A stretch of DNA of 64,000 nt, taken from NCBI RefSeq assembly GCF_011393335.1, contig NZ_CP049865.1, positions 682,001 to 746,000 on the forward strand, in the 5' to 3' direction. The position numbers were made by a program, and so were the translations under genes. Under the pieces are notes generated by a model. It saw only the letters and a program-made list of their open reading frames with translations, was not told the DNA's origin and ran no database searches. Position 1 is the stretch's first letter, and every line of letters begins with the position of its first letter. This document shows, piece by piece, positions 27,120 through 36,927 of this stretch. The DNA is from Propioniciclava coleopterorum. GTDB taxonomy: Bacteria; Actinomycetota; Actinomycetes; Propionibacteriales; Propionibacteriaceae.

Positions 27120-27932
27120 ATGGACGTGCGCGGCAAGACGTTCGTGGTGACCGGCGGCGGCAACGGCATCGGCCGGGAGATCGTGCTGGGGCTGGTGCGG
27201 CGCGGCGCCGAGGTCGCCGCGGTGGACCTCGACGCGGCGAAGTTGGCGCAGACCGTGGCGCTGGCGCCCCCGGGGGCGCGGATCAGCGTCCACGCGCTCG
27301 ACGTCACCGACGCGGTCGCCGTGGACGCGCTGCCCGCCCAGGTGATCGCCCAGCACGGCCAGGTGGACGGCCTGCTCAACGTGGCGGGCATCATCCAGCG
27401 CTTCGTCCGGTTCGGGGAACTGCCCCGCGCCGAGGTCGAACGGATGATGAACGTGAACTTCTGGGGCGTGGTCGGCATGGTCCAGGCGTTCCTGCCGCAC
27501 CTGCTCGAGCGCCCCGCGGCCTCGCTGGTGAACGTGTCCAGCATGGGCGGGTTCATCCCCGTTCCGGGCCAGACGGCCTACGGGGCGAGCAAGGCGGCGG
27601 TCAAGCTGCTCACCGAGGGGCTGCGCGCCGAACTGCGCGGCAGCCCGGTGGCGGTCACGGTCGTCTTCCCGGGCGCGGTGGGCACCAACATCACCGCGAA
27701 CAGCGGCGTGACCACGCCGGGCGCCGGGACGCGCGACCAGGCGGCGGCGGCCGCCAGGACCACCTCGCCGGCGGACGCGGCCGAGACGATCATCCGGGGC
27801 ATGGAGCGCGGCAGCTACCGCGTCTTCGTGGGCCGGGACGCCAAGGGCCTGGACGCCCTGACCCGGCTCGCGCCGGAGCGGGCCATGGACCTGATCGCGG
27901 AGAAGATGGGGCACCTGCTCGGCCCGCGTTGA
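27120..27932 (+). CDS. Short-chain dehydrogenase/reductase (SDR)
   Basis: 270-residue classical SDR. Cofactor motif TGGGNGIG (about 12-19), an acidic residue at the end of beta-2 (AAVDLDA) pointing to NAD(H), NVAG motif, and the catalytic Ser-Tyr-Lys set (NVSSMGGF ... YGASKAAV). One base separates its ATG from the flavoprotein stop, so the two form an operon and probably act on the same ring-ketone or alcohol substrate under TetR control. Confidence 0.87.
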   Translation: MDVRGKTFVVTGGGNGIGREIVLGLVRRGAEVAAVDLDAAKLAQTVALAPPGARISVHALDVTDAVAVDALPAQVIAQHGQVDGLLNVAGIIQRFVRFGELPRAEVERMMNVNFWGVVGMVQAFLPHLLERPAASLVNVSSMGGFIPVPGQTAYGASKAAVKLLTEGLRAELRGSPVAVTVVFPGAVGTNITANSGVTTPGAGTRDQAAAAARTTSPADAAETIIRGMERGSYRVFVGRDAKGLDALTRLAPERAMDLIAEKMGHLLGPR

Positions 27933-28019
27933 GTCGACAAGCACCACTGACGTGCGGGGCCCGGCGCGCGGCGCGTCGCCCCGCGCCACGCACCGGCGGA
28001 GGCGGCCGCACGCCTACGG

Positions 28020-28382
28020 TCAGGCGTTCTCGATGAGGTGCAGCTGTGTCCCGTCCAGGTCGACGAGGAATCCGGCGCGCAACCCCCAGGGCTGCAGGCG
28101 AACCGGGTGGAGGCGCGGCCACCCGAGGGTCTTCTCGGCGACCCCCGATGCGGAGACCTGCGCGTACAGGCCGTCGAGATCGTCGACGCGGACGCTGCAC
28201 ATGAACGAACTGCGGGCGGGATCGAGGTCGGGGAAGGGGAAGAACTCGAGCTGCAGCGCGCCGCGGCGCAGGATCAGCCATCCCTCGTCGCGATAGCTGA
28301 CCGCGAAGCCGAAACCGCCGTAGAAGCTGACGGTGCGGTCGAAGTCGCGCGAGGGGAGGTTCGGGACTGCCAGGTCGGTCAC
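28020..28382 (-). CDS. VOC family protein, bleomycin-resistance-like
   Basis: 120 residues with the glyoxalase/bleomycin-binding fold: starts TDLAVPNLPSRDFDRTVSFYGGFGFAVSYRDEG and ends FLVDLDGTQLHLIENA. Proteins of this size and spacing often bind bleomycin-type antibiotics by sequestration, but other VOC members are enzymes; the specific role cannot be told. The GTG start at 28382 is six bases behind TAGCCT, with no ribosome-binding site, so translation is probably leaderless. Single-gene unit. Confidence 0.78.
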   Translation of the reverse strand: MTDLAVPNLPSRDFDRTVSFYGGFGFAVSYRDEGWLILRRGALQLEFFPFPDLDPARSSFMCSVRVDDLDGLYAQVSASGVAEKTLGWPRLHPVRLQPWGLRAGFLVDLDGTQLHLIENA

Positions 28383-28388
28383 GTGGCC

Positions 28389-28394
28389 AGGCTA
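28389..28394 (-). promoter_or_regulatory. -10 hexamer of a leaderless gene (TAGCCT)
   Basis: TAGCCT on the minus strand ends six bases before GTG 28382. The exact spacing supports this GTG as the start of the VOC gene. Confidence 0.45.
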
Positions 28395-28443
28395 CGACGC
28401 CCGGCGGCGGCGAAGCAGCGCGGGTGGTGAGCGGGTGGCGCGG

Positions 28444-29292
28444 TCAGGCGCGCTCGGCGCGGGCGTAGGCGGCGGGCGTGGTGCCCAGGGTCGCCGTGAA
28501 GTCCCTGGTCAGGTGCGCCTGGTCGCTGTAGCCGAGCTCGGCGGCCAGCGCCGCCCAGGAGACGGGCTCGCGGGCCTGCACCCGCTCGGCCGCGTCGATG
28601 ATCCGGAAGCGGCGGATCACCCAGGTCGGCGACACGCCCACGTGGGAGGCGTAGAGGCGCTGCAGCGTCCGCACGCTGCAGCCGGTGGCGGACGCGAGGT
28701 CGGCCGCGCTCCGGACCCGGCGATCGCCCTCGGCGGCGCGCGCCCCCTCCGCCACCTCGCGGGCCTCGCGGACGCGGCGCTCGGGCCGCCGGGAGAGTGC
28801 CTCCAGGAGCGCCGAGGCCAGGAGCGCGGCGCCCTCGCCCACCCCGCGCCGCTCGGCCCGGACGGCGAGGTCGTCGCCCCAGGCCGGGTGCACCTCGGCG
28901 CCCGGCAGGGCGCGATCGGTCAGGGCGCTCACGTCGTCCAGCCACGCCCCGAATCCCCCGACCGTGGTCTTCGCGGCGAGGTTCCAGCCCGTCCCGGACA
29001 GGACGCGGGTCGAGCGCCGCGTCGGGACACCCGAGATCACCGTCCGCAGCGGGTAGGGGCCGGGCGGGGGCGCCTCGCTGGGCGGCGGCGGGTCGCCGAT
29101 GCTGATGTTGACGGCGGGCAGCGACAGCACCTGCTGGGCGTGACGGACGCCGGGGTCGAACTCCCAGCGCACCGCCCAGAACCAGTCGATCAGCCCCGAC
29201 AGCGCATCGGGGGCGGGGAGCCGCTCGAAACGGACGCGGCGCATCATGGACCGGGGGGCGATGATGCCGCGCGTGTCGCGCACGGTCGTCAT
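28444..29292 (-). CDS. AraC family transcriptional regulator
   Basis: 282 residues. N-terminal cupin-like region (FERLPAPDALSGLIDWFWAV, DUF6597 type) and a C-terminal AraC DNA-binding domain with two HTH units (DLASATGCSVRTLQRLYASHVGVSPTWV and LAAELGYSDQAHLTRDFTATLGTTPAAYA). The start ATG 29292 lies seven bases behind TAGCGT. Divergent from the TIGR03086 gene, which has the same TAGCGT-7-ATG arrangement, so it may control that gene. Confidence 0.88.
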   Translation of the reverse strand: MTTVRDTRGIIAPRSMMRRVRFERLPAPDALSGLIDWFWAVRWEFDPGVRHAQQVLSLPAVNISIGDPPPPSEAPPPGPYPLRTVISGVPTRRSTRVLSGTGWNLAAKTTVGGFGAWLDDVSALTDRALPGAEVHPAWGDDLAVRAERRGVGEGAALLASALLEALSRRPERRVREAREVAEGARAAEGDRRVRSAADLASATGCSVRTLQRLYASHVGVSPTWVIRRFRIIDAAERVQAREPVSWAALAAELGYSDQAHLTRDFTATLGTTPAAYARAERA

Positions 29293-29299
29293 GGGGGCG

Positions 29300-29305
29300 A
29301 CGCTA
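29300..29305 (-). promoter_or_regulatory. -10 hexamer of the leaderless AraC gene (TAGCGT)
   Basis: TAGCGT on the minus strand ends seven bases before ATG 29292; the intervening bases are CGCCCCC, with no ribosome-binding site. Confidence 0.5.
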
Positions 29306-29352
29306 CCGGCTGGTTGGCGCGGATCTTCAATCCCGCGGCCACGAGGGCTCCC

Positions 29353-29358
29353 TAGCGT
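29353..29358 (+). promoter_or_regulatory. -10 hexamer of the leaderless TIGR03086 gene (TAGCGT)
   Basis: TAGCGT ends seven bases before ATG 29366. Same hexamer and spacing as the divergent AraC gene, on the opposite strand. Confidence 0.5.
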
Positions 29359-29365
29359 CGTCCCC

Positions 29366-29935
29366 ATGACGACACAGACGGACGTCCACGCGACCCTCAC
29401 CGAACTGGCCGACCTGCTGGAGCGGATCCCGGCCGAGGCCGACGGCCCCACTCCCTGCGACGACTTCCCGATCCCGGCGCTGCGCCGGCACGTCGTCGGC
29501 TGGCTGACCGCCTTCACCGATGGCTTCTCCCGCCCCGACGGCGCCTGCAGCGACGCCGACGCCGTCGCGGTGGCGGGCGACGGGTCGGCCCAGGTGCGCG
29601 GCCTGCGCGACCGGCTGGACGCGGCCCTGACGGCGGGCGCGGGCGAGCGTCCGCTGTCGATCGGCGGCTCCGCGATGCCGGGCGACCTGGCGCTGGCCAT
29701 GATCCTGTGGGAGTACCAGGTGCACGGCTGGGACCTGGCGCGGGCGGCCGGGCTGCCGTGGAACCCCGACGTGGACGCCCTCGCGGCGACGCTGGCCTTC
29801 GCCCCGGGGATGCTGTCCCCGGACAACCAGGGCGAGGGCATGACCTTCGCCGCTCCCGTTCCGGTCCCCGAGGACGCCCCGCCGCTCGATCGGTTGGTGG
29901 GGCTGTCGGGGCGCCGGCCCGACTGGGCCGCCTGA
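29366..29935 (+). CDS. TIGR03086 family protein (maleylpyruvate isomerase/DinB-like fold)
   Basis: 189 residues of the mycothiol-dependent maleylpyruvate isomerase N-terminal superfamily, a four-helix DinB-like fold that binds a metal through histidines. Visible here are the family's PTPCDDFPIPALRRHVVGWL with its first metal His, and EYQVHGWDLARAAG with a later one. Proteins of this group are mycothiol-linked enzymes or detoxifiers, but the substrate is unknown. Divergent from the AraC regulator across about 70 bases. Confidence 0.75.
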   Translation: MTTQTDVHATLTELADLLERIPAEADGPTPCDDFPIPALRRHVVGWLTAFTDGFSRPDGACSDADAVAVAGDGSAQVRGLRDRLDAALTAGAGERPLSIGGSAMPGDLALAMILWEYQVHGWDLARAAGLPWNPDVDALAATLAFAPGMLSPDNQGEGMTFAAPVPVPEDAPPLDRLVGLSGRRPDWAA

Positions 29936-29975
29936 CCGGTGCCGCGTCCGGCCGCGCCCGACCGGGCGGCGCGCG

Positions 29976-31562
29976 TCAGCGGGGCACGATGACGCCCCGC
30001 GCCGCCACGCGCTCGGGCCGGCCGGCGTTCCACGCCCAGCGCTCGTTGCCGGCCACCGCGACCTCGACGGTCGTCCCGCCCCAGGTCAGCTCGCCCTCGA
30101 CGGTGCGCGCCACCATGCCGACGATCTCGCTCAGGTCGCCCGCGGCGTCCAGCACGAGGCGCAGCCCCGCGGGGAAGACCGCCGAGACGTCGCCGTCCAC
30201 CCGCAGCGTGGCGTCCTCCCCCTCGACGCGCAGGTCGTAGCGCCGCCCGCCGACGTCGCGGCCGTAGGAGGTCGCGGTGGCGGGCAGGTCGTGCTGGACC
30301 TGCGGGGCGCGCATGCCGGTCACCCACAGCGTCCGGTCGAACCGGGGCAGGACGCCGCAGCAGCGCTCCACGAAGTCGAGCAGCGCCAGGATGGCCGGGG
30401 CGTAGTCCGAGGTGAACCCCTGGTCGCCGACCCAGGGGTTGACGGTCTGGGCGAACCGGACCTCGCGGCTCAGGGCCGCCACCGTGGGCCACAGCGCCCA
30501 GCCGAGTTCCACGTAGCGGCCGTGCGGCTCGAACGCGTCCGGGGCCCGCAGGATCGCCAGCATGTTGGTCGGCCCCGCCCACGAGTTGTAGGCGGTGTGC
30601 GGGTCGAAGCGCGGATCGTCCAGGGCCACCGAGGTGAACGGGAACGCGGCGAAGAAGCGCCGCGGGTTGAGCAGGTGCCGCTCGGCGGCCGCGTCGAAGA
30701 AGGCGTCGCCGCCGATGCCGCAGGCGAGCACCCGCAGCAGCGCGTCGGTGTTCACGCGGACCGGCTCGCCCTGGGCGTCGCGGTCGTAGAACGTGCCGTC
30801 TTCGTCGTGCCAGGTCTGCTCCAGCAGCGCGCGCTGCGAGCGGGCCGCCTTGACGCGCCACGGCTCCGGGTCGAGGTGCAGGCTCGCCGCGATGCCGGCC
30901 AGCGCCAGGCGCTGCGCGGCGACGTTGGCGGTCAGGTCGGGCGCGACGAACGGCAGCCGCGGGTTGTCGCGGTCGTAGCGGGTGGCGTCCCCTCCGGGGC
31001 AGCCGTCGGGGACGTGCCAGAACCGCGGGGAGCGGTCGTGACCGGTGTCGTAGGTGCAGAACGCCTCGACGCCGCCGGTGCCGCGGGTGTCGCGGTGCTC
31101 GGCGAGCCACGCGTCGTGGGCGGCCAGCGCGGGGTAGGCGTCGGCCAGCAGCGCCGGGTCGGCGGCCAGGGCGGCGACGCGGGCGACGCTGCGCGCGAAC
31201 GGGGTGACCATCTGGATCTGGGCGTAGGAGGGCCCCTCGGGGGTCACCTTGTAGGGCAGCTGGCCGTCGGGGCCCGGCTGCGACACGACCCGCCGGATCG
31301 TCTCGGCGGCCACCCCCGGCAGGAAGCGGGCGAGCACCTCGCAGCAGATGGACGCCGTGGACTCGACCCACGCGCCCCCGTAGATCCCGCCCTCGTGCAG
31401 GATCGGCGCGCGGCCCGGGTGCGCGACCAGGCAGCGCTCCAGCCGCTCGGTGGCGGCGTGCCAGGCCCCCTCGAGCGGGCCGTCCGCGGCGAACGTGACG
31501 CGGGCGTCGGACCAGCCCTCGCCAGCTGCCTGCTCGGGCCGGTGCGGTGCGGTGTCAGCCAT
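29976..31562 (-). CDS. (alpha/alpha)6-barrel glycosidase, MGH1/GH63-like
   Basis: 528 residues, no signal peptide, so intracellular. Helical-barrel glycosidase sequence similar to the trehalase/GH63/mannosylglycerate hydrolase group: HEGGIYGGAWVESTASICCE, DGQLPYKVTPEGPSYAQIQ, HTAYNSWAGPTNMLAIL and VNPWVGDQGFTSDYAPAIL, with the C-terminal part beta-rich. The exact substrate is unclear. It is divergent from a sugar-binding lipoprotein/GH43 pair and may act on the same imported oligosaccharide. ATG 31562 lies six bases behind TAGGGT (leaderless). Confidence 0.7.
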   Translation of the reverse strand: MADTAPHRPEQAAGEGWSDARVTFAADGPLEGAWHAATERLERCLVAHPGRAPILHEGGIYGGAWVESTASICCEVLARFLPGVAAETIRRVVSQPGPDGQLPYKVTPEGPSYAQIQMVTPFARSVARVAALAADPALLADAYPALAAHDAWLAEHRDTRGTGGVEAFCTYDTGHDRSPRFWHVPDGCPGGDATRYDRDNPRLPFVAPDLTANVAAQRLALAGIAASLHLDPEPWRVKAARSQRALLEQTWHDEDGTFYDRDAQGEPVRVNTDALLRVLACGIGGDAFFDAAAERHLLNPRRFFAAFPFTSVALDDPRFDPHTAYNSWAGPTNMLAILRAPDAFEPHGRYVELGWALWPTVAALSREVRFAQTVNPWVGDQGFTSDYAPAILALLDFVERCCGVLPRFDRTLWVTGMRAPQVQHDLPATATSYGRDVGGRRYDLRVEGEDATLRVDGDVSAVFPAGLRLVLDAAGDLSEIVGMVARTVEGELTWGGTTVEVAVAGNERWAWNAGRPERVAARGVIVPR

Positions 31563-31568
31563 GCGGGC

Positions 31569-31574
31569 ACCCTA
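31569..31574 (-). promoter_or_regulatory. -10 hexamer of the leaderless glycosidase gene (TAGGGT)
   Basis: TAGGGT on the minus strand ends six bases before ATG 31562, with no ribosome-binding site between them. Confidence 0.5.
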
Positions 31575-31604
31575 CCGACCCCGCTCGGGCTGGTCAGGCC
31601 CCGG

Positions 31605-31632
31605 TTGCGATTTAGTCTCAAGATGCTACAAA
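31605..31632 (+). promoter_or_regulatory. Candidate promoter for the sugar-binding lipoprotein gene
   Basis: TTGCGA (31605-31610) and TACAAA (31627-31632) with a 16-base spacer. They lie about 60 bases upstream of ATG 31694, which has its own ribosome-binding site (AAGGGAGATGAA). Hexamer match is moderate. Confidence 0.4.
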
Positions 31633-31693
31633 TCTCTGGCGCAGCGACCCCCTCTGCCCCTAGGGTGACGCCACCAGCATCAAGGGAGATGAA

Positions 31694-32989
31694 ATGAAAC
31701 GTGCAAACAAGGTGCGGCTCGCGGCGGTCATCGCCTCGCTCGCCGTCCTGGCCACCGGCTGCTCCTCCGGCGGCGGTCCGGGCGCGACGCCCACGCCGGA
31801 GGGCCCCGCGACCATCCGGTTCGCCTGGTGAGGCAACGCGACCCGCGCCCAGACCACGCAGGCCATCGTCGACGCCTTCATGGCCGAGAATCCCGACATC
31901 AAGGTCGTCACCGAGCCGGGCGAGTTCTCGGGCTACTTCGACAAGCTCGCCACCCAGGTGGCCGCCAACGACGCCCCCGACCTGATCACCCTGGGAGGGG
32001 CCTACCTGCCCGAGTACACCGGGCGGAAGGTGCTGCTGGACCTCGACACCGTCAAGGCGGAGTTCCCGACCGACAAGATCGACCAGGGGGCGATCGACAA
32101 CGGCAAGGTCGACGGCAAGCGGTTCGGCGCCACCACCGGCGTGAACGCCCTCGGCGTCCTGGTGAACCCGAAGGTGTTCGCGGACGCCGGCGTCGCGCTC
32201 CCCGACGACGAGACCTGGACGTGGGACGACTACGCGCGGATCGCGCAGAAGATCCAGTCCAAATCCCCCGACGGCGTCTACGGCGCCGCGGGCGGCCTGA
32301 CCCACGACAGCCTGGACGCCTGGGCGCGCCAGCGCGGCGAGAGGCTCTACACCGCCGACGGCAAGCTGGGGCTCACCAAGCCGACCCTCACCGACTACTT
32401 CCAGTACTCGCTCGATCTGGTCAACGACAAGGCCGCGCCCCCGGCGTCCATCATCACCGAGCAGGTGAACATCGCCATCGAGCAGTCGCTCGTCGCCACC
32501 AACAAGGCGGGCATGGCGGTCACCTGGAGCAACTACCTGACGCCGGGCAGCAAGGCCGCCGGGCAGGACCTGAAGCTGTTCAAGCTGCCGGGCGAGAGCG
32601 TCGGCAAGCCGGGCATCTGGCAGCAGTCGAGCCAGTTCTTCGCCATCAGCGCCAGGTCCAAGCACCCGCAGGCGGCCGCGAAGCTGATCGACTACCTGCT
32701 CAACTCGCCGGAGGCGGGCAAGAAGGTCCTCAACGACCGCGGCGTCCCGACGAACTCGGCGGTGCGCGAGGCCATCGCGCCGGCCCTGTCCTCGACGGGC
32801 AAGGCCGAGGTCGAGTACATCGACCGCATCGGCAAGATGGACCTGCAGCCGACCTTCATCGGGCCTCCCGGGTCGACGCAGGTCACCGACATCACCAACC
32901 GCGCGATGAGCGACGTGCTGTTCGCCCGGGCCACGCCCGAGCAGGCCGCCGACCGCTGGATCGCCGAGACCCAGAGCGCCATCGCCTGA
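31694..32989 (+). CDS. Sugar ABC transporter substrate-binding lipoprotein (in-frame stop at codon 46)
   Basis: Extracellular solute-binding protein family 1, about 431 residues. Signal peptide RLAAVIASLAVLATGC with lipobox, Thr/Pro/Gly linker, then IRFAW and a TGA stop (31829-31831), after which the same frame continues GNATRAQTTQAIVDAF to the end. Family members have Trp-Trp-Gly at this point (as the other binding protein here does, MTWWGNDD), so TGG has become TGA by one base change. The rest is intact, including GVYGAAGGLTHDSLDAWARQ and a C-terminal helix. Its TGA stop overlaps the GH43 start (TGATG). No permease genes accompany it, so it must use others or be non-functional. Confidence 0.8.
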
Positions 32990-33875
32990 TGCCGCACAGC
33001 AGCGAGATCCAGATCCGTGACCCGTTCGTCGTCGTGGACGACGGCCGCTACTGGCTGTTCGGCAGCACCGACCCGAACATCTGGACCGGCCCCGGGCAGG
33101 GTTTCGACTGCTACGCCTCGACCGACCTCTCCTCCTGGGAGGGGCCGGTCGAGGCCTTCGGCGCCCGCCCCGACTTCTGGGGCACCGAGAACTTCTGGGC
33201 CCCGAGGCGCACCGGTTCGCCGATGCCTGGTACCTGTTCGCCACCTTCCACGCGGCCGGCGCGCTGCGGGCCAGCCACATCCTGCGCGCGGACGCGGTGC
33301 AGGGCCCCTACGAGCCCTGGTCGGACGGCCCGATCACGCCGCCGGGGTGGCAGTGCCTGGACGCCACCCTGTTCGTCGCCGAGGACGGAACCCCCTGGAC
33401 GGTGTTCTGCCACGAGTGGCAGCAGGTGCACGACGGCGGCATGTGGGCGATGCCGCTCACCCCGGACCTGCGTCGGGCCGCCGGGCGCCCGGTCTGGCTG
33501 TTCAACGCGTCCGAGGCGCCCTGGACGCGCCCGCTCGCCCTGCCGCCCCACAAGGCGCGCCCCTTCGACGTCCACGTCACCGACGGCCCGTTCCTGCACC
33601 GGACGGCCTCGGGCGCGCTGCTGATGCTGTGGTCCAGCTTCACCGACGCCGGGTACGCGATGGGGGTGGCGCGGTCGGCGTCCGGGGAGATCGTCGGTCC
33701 GTGGGAGCACGAGCCCGAGCCGCTGATCGACGGGGGCTGCGGGCACGGCATGGTCTTCCGCGACCTGGACGGCGCCCTGCGGGCGACCTACCACACGCCC
33801 AACGACACCCCGAACGAGCGCCTGGTGATCCGCACGCTGCTCGAGGACGGCGACCGGCTGCGGCTGGCCGACTGA
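32989..33875 (+). CDS. GH43-like glycoside hydrolase (frame broken once)
   Basis: About 296 residues forming a five-bladed propeller of the GH43 clan; such enzymes remove arabinose or xylose side groups. The first catalytic Asp is in QIRDPFVVVDDG, the second in CLDATLFVAEDG, and the DGPF block (VTDGPFLHRTASG) is where this subgroup has its conserved third site. No signal peptide, so it works on imported sugars. The frame breaks at 33200-33203; restoring one C joins ENFWAP to EAHRFADAWYLFATFH. Start overlaps the binding-protein stop. Confidence 0.8.
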
Positions 33876-33903
33876 GCGGCGGCGCGCGCCGGCACCGGGT
33901 GGG

Positions 33904-34809
33904 TCAGACCGCGCCCGGGGCCCCGAAGCCGGCGATCTCGATCTTCTTCATGCCCATCAGCGTGTCGTAGGCGCCCGGGGCGGCCATCAGCTCGCCCAGG
34001 TTGTCGGGGACGAGCTGCCAGCTCACGCCGAACCTGTCGGCGCACCAGCCGCACTGCTCGGCCTCGGGGACGGCGCTGAGCTGCGACCACCAGCGGTCAA
34101 GCTCCTCCTGGCCGTGGCAGTTCACCATCAGGGAGACCCCGCAGTTGAACGTGACGTCGGAGGCCACGCCGGAGTCCATCGCCGCGAACCACTGGTCGAA
34201 CAGCTGCAGGTCGCCGAACTGGAGGGCCTCGGGCGCGGCGGGGCCCACCTGCTCGCCGTAGGGCACCAGCGTCTGCACCCGCCCGCCGAACACCTCGGCG
34301 TAGAACTCCAGCGCCTCCCGCGCCCGGTTCTGGACGCCGTCGGCGAACGTCAGCGTCGGCAGCACCGCGGGCACGCCGCCGCCCTCGGAGTCGGCCAGGA
34401 TCAGCTGCCACGACACCCCGTAGCGGTCCCGCACCCACCCGTAGCGCGCGCTGAACGGGTAGGCACGCAGCGGCAGGACGGCCTCGCCGTCGGCCAGCAG
34501 CGCGTCCCAGACGGCGTCGAGCCGCTCCACGGCGCTCGGGTCGACCGACGGGTCGAAGTTCAGCATGAACGACACCGACGTGTTGACCTCGAACTCCGGG
34601 CCCGCGTTGATCGCGATCATCCGGTAGCCCGCCACCTCGAACTCGACCGTCAGCACGTCGCCGGCCAGCTCGCGCTGGAAGTCCGGCAGCCCCTCGGTCG
34701 GGTACCGGACCGTCTCGACCACCGCGGCGTCCGGCAGCACCGAGACGTAGAACTCGACCGCCTCGGCGGCGGTGTGGTCGAACCAGATGTTGGGCACGAT
34801 GCGCTGCAT
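33904..34809 (-). CDS. Tandem VOC (PhnB-like) protein
   Basis: 301 residues with two PhnB-type glyoxalase-fold repeats. The first begins IVPNIWFDHTAAEAVEFYVSVLP and ends RDRYGVSWQLIL; the second begins LPTLTFADGVQNRAREALEFY and ends ADRFGVSWQLVPDNLGELM. Both carry the GVSWQL motif. Such proteins are annotated as 3-demethylubiquinone methyltransferase-like, without evidence of that activity. ATG 34809 follows GGGGAAGGTCGTC. Monocistronic, convergent with GH43. Confidence 0.82.
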   Translation of the reverse strand: MQRIVPNIWFDHTAAEAVEFYVSVLPDAAVVETVRYPTEGLPDFQRELAGDVLTVEFEVAGYRMIAINAGPEFEVNTSVSFMLNFDPSVDPSAVERLDAVWDALLADGEAVLPLRAYPFSARYGWVRDRYGVSWQLILADSEGGGVPAVLPTLTFADGVQNRAREALEFYAEVFGGRVQTLVPYGEQVGPAAPEALQFGDLQLFDQWFAAMDSGVASDVTFNCGVSLMVNCHGQEELDRWWSQLSAVPEAEQCGWCADRFGVSWQLVPDNLGELMAAPGAYDTLMGMKKIEIAGFGAPGAV

Positions 34810-34902
34810 GACGACCTTCCCCGCGCCCCGGCGGGGCGTCAGGCCCCCACGCTACGACTCCGCCGCGGCTCAGGACAGAGTTCGGCGCGGCCCGTGGCCG
34901 GC

Positions 34903-36080
<1,178 letters not shown>

Positions 36081-36085
<5 letters not shown>

Positions 36086-36926
36086 GGCGGCCGCCGTCGA
36101 GTTCGACGACGTCGGGGTCGCTGCCGGAGCGTTCGTCGCGGTTCAGGCCGTCCAGAACGGCCCGGGCGTCGGCGTCCCAGGCGACGTCGAGGGCGCCGAG
36201 GTTCTCCGCCATCCGCGCCGGGCTGGACGCCTTGGGGAACGTCACGTCGCCGCGGTCGAGGTGCCACGCCAGCACGACCTGCGCGGGCGTCGCGCCGAGC
36301 CGGTGCGCGACCGCGAGCACCTGGGGGTCCGTCAGGACGCGGCCGCGCGCCAGCGGCGACCAGGCCTGCGTGACGATGCCCCACTTCCGGTGCAGGGCGC
36401 GCAGCGGCTCCTGGCTGAGGTAGGGGTTGATCTCGACCTGGTTCACCGCCGGCACGACCCCGGTGGCGTCGATGACCGCGCGCAGGTGCTCCGCGGTGAA
36501 GTTGGAGACGCCGACCGCCGCGACCCGGCCGGTGGCCAGGAGGTCCACCACGGCGGCCCACGTCGCCCGGTAGTCGGTGCTGCGGGCCAGCGGCCAGTGG
36601 ATCAGGTACAGGTCGAGCCGCTCGAGGCCCAGATCGTCCAGAGATCGCTCGAACGCCGGGCCGACCTCGGCGACGGCGTGGTAGGGGTTGTCGAGCTTGG
36701 AGGTGACGAACAGGTCGGCGCGCGGGATCCCGGACGCCGCGAGCGCGCGGCCGACCTCGCGCTCGTTGCCGTACATGGCGGCGGTGTCGATGTGGCGGTA
36801 TCCCGCCGCCAGCGCCTCCGCGACGACCCCCTCGGCCTGCTCGGGCGCGACCTTGTAGGTGCCGAACCCCAACTGCGGGATGCCGCCGCCGCCCGGCAGC
36901 GGCACCGTCGGCACGCGGGGCGGCAC
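36081..36926 (-). CDS. Aldo/keto reductase (AKR5-like)
   Basis: 281-residue reductase of the 2,5-diketo-D-gluconate reductase type. Catalytic tetrad visible: Asp in GYRHIDTAAMYGNE, Tyr in the same segment, Lys in LFVTSKLDN, His in LYLIHWPLA; then GVSNFTAEHLRAV and QVEINPYLSQ. The start is GTG 36926, one base after the esterase stop, so the two genes are translated together. Its TGA lies inside the last unit of the 17-bp repeat. Probably a sugar or ketoacid reductase. Confidence 0.88.
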
Positions 36927-36927
36927 C

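Noticed and set aside
31829-31831. TGA as a selenocysteine codon or general stop-codon recoding in the binding protein
   Set aside because: The family has Trp, not Cys or Sec, at this position; TGA is used as a normal stop in many genes here; no hairpin resembling a SECIS follows.
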